Below are positions 36,747 to 37,390 of a stretch of DNA of 37,390 nt, one piece after another. Position numbers and translations under genes: made by a program. Source of the DNA: Terriglobales bacterium. Lineage in GTDB: Bacteria; Acidobacteriota; Terriglobia; Terriglobales; Acidobacteriaceae. The DNA is taken from the NCBI GenBank assembly GCA_035454605.1, contig DATIGQ010000048.1:1-37390 (forward strand), in the 5' to 3' direction. How positions within the stretch are numbered: the stretch's first letter is position 1; every line of letters starts with the position of its first letter. The notes under the pieces are model-generated. The model searched no databases. It was not told the origin of the DNA and saw only the letters and a list, made by a program, of their open reading frames with translations.

Positions 36747-37390
36747 CTGGACGCGATCGCCGTCATCCCGGCGCGACTGGCCTCTACCCGGCTGCCGCGC
36801 AAGGTGCTGCGCGCGGTGGCGGGACGGCCGCTGCTGGCCTGGGTGGTGGAGGCGGCGCGCGCCTGCCGGGGCCTGCGAGAAGTCATTGTGGCGACGGACT
36901 CCGAGGAAGTGCTGGCCCTGTGCCGTACCCAAGGATGGACGGGGCGCATGACCTCGGCGAAGCATCGGTCGGGCACCGAGCGCGTGCACGAAGTGGCGCA
37001 TGCGGTGGCGGCCGACGTCTACGTCAACGTCCAGGGTGACGAGCCGTTATTACAACCCGCACACATCGACCTGCTGCTCGCTACCATGCGCGACCCGAAG
37101 GTGCTGGTGGCGACGCTGAAGACGCCGTGCGCTGCGGCGGACATCAACAATCCCAATGCTGTGAAGGTGGTCACCGATCTCGCGGGGCGGGCGCTCTATT
37201 TTTCCCGCTCCCCGGTTCCGCACGACCGCGACGCCTCGGGAGCCGTCCGCTACTTCAAGCACCTGGGGGTCTATGCCTACCGGCGCGCGGCGCTCGACCG
37301 CTTCTGCGCGTTGCCAGAGTCGCCGCTGGAACGCGGCGAGCGCCTGGAGCAGTTGCGCTTCCTCGAAAACGACATCCCCATCCAGGTCGC
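36747..37390 (+). CDS. kdsB: 3-deoxy-manno-octulosonate cytidylyltransferase (partial, noncanonical start)
   Basis: The gene runs off the window; 214 codons are visible. It activates KDO as CMP-KDO for lipid A/LPS core synthesis. Signatures are AVIPARLASTRLPRKVL (nucleotide binding, right at the N-terminus), IVATDSEEV, HRSGTERVHEV, VNVQGDEPLL, NPNAVKVV, ALYFSRSPVPHDR, FKHLGVYAYRR and SPLERGERLEQLRFLEN, all in the usual order. Between the in-frame stop (36720) and the conserved IPAR motif there is no ATG, GTG or TTG. The start must be CTG (36747, best spaced from GGAGGA) or ATT (36744), unless there is a sequencing error. It shows the host makes KDO-type LPS. Confidence 0.9.
   Translation, partial: MDAIAVIPARLASTRLPRKVLRAVAGRPLLAWVVEAARACRGLREVIVATDSEEVLALCRTQGWTGRMTSAKHRSGTERVHEVAHAVAADVYVNVQGDEPLLQPAHIDLLLATMRDPKVLVATLKTPCAAADINNPNAVKVVTDLAGRALYFSRSPVPHDRDASGAVRYFKHLGVYAYRRAALDRFCALPESPLERGERLEQLRFLENDIPIQV

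Noticed and set aside
1-37390. CRISPR arrays, insertion sequences, prophage or integron features
   Set aside because: No regularly spaced direct repeats, transposase, integrase or terminal inverted repeats were found. The AT-rich intergenic repeats carry no gene of their own.

Overview
The window (37,390 bases, GC-rich) reads as chromosomal DNA of a Gram-negative, LPS-making bacterium (it ends in kdsB). My best guess is an Acidobacteriota member. That guess rests on the mix of genes and on AT-rich intergenic hairpin repeats, not on a phylogenetic marker. I see no insertion sequence, phage, CRISPR array or rRNA. One tRNA (CAT anticodon) lies near the right end.

Left part (1-17 kb) is mostly housekeeping. 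It holds a secreted S9 peptidase, a SurA/PpiC-type periplasmic isomerase, a YhaM-like OB/HD nuclease, a BlaI-like repressor, two envelope proteins that share a beta-rich core, a HAD hydrolase and the run aroC-def-fmt-rsmB. A PASTA protein, a class III aminotransferase, a class A penicillin-binding protein and a PDZ/S41 protein follow. The S41 protein lacks both residues of the catalytic dyad.

Middle part (17-30 kb) looks like a low-oxygen / nitrosative-stress redox region. Leftward genes encode a Ric/YtfE Fe-S repair protein, a CRP-like protein without a DNA-binding domain, a full-length CRP/FNR regulator and a five-gene unit: molybdopterin oxidoreductase, MoaD/ThiS-like protein ending in Gly-Gly, four-cluster ferredoxin subunit, NrfD-type quinone subunit and an AhpD-like protein. 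A membrane-anchored nine-cysteine protein lies upstream. Facing these, rightward, are a one-chain pyruvate:ferredoxin-type oxidoreductase and a two-domain universal stress protein.

Right part (30-36 kb) has an RNase HI-like gene, a 537-base gene-free stretch rich in hairpins (possible structured RNA), and a tightly packed eight-gene leftward operon. That operon runs from a phosphoribosyltransferase through a YtxH-like peptide, a YtxH/BON/SRPBCC protein, a DUF5335-like protein and an alpha/beta hydrolase to small membrane proteins. It is divergent from a second two-domain universal stress protein.

The main observation is that the middle and right parts appear to be tied together by one operator. 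Near-perfect palindromes of the form GTGAC-N4-GTCAC (CRP geometry, TGTGA-N6-TCACA) occur in five intergenic regions, eight sites in all. In three of them a -10-like hexamer sits exactly where a class II promoter with the site centred at -41.5 needs it. Two regions carry paired sites exactly 22 bases apart. The full-length regulator in the window has a CRP-type recognition helix (R-E-T-V-T-R), which fits this operator. I infer a local CRP/FNR-type regulon joining molybdoenzyme, 2-oxoacid oxidoreductase, Fe-S repair and universal stress proteins.
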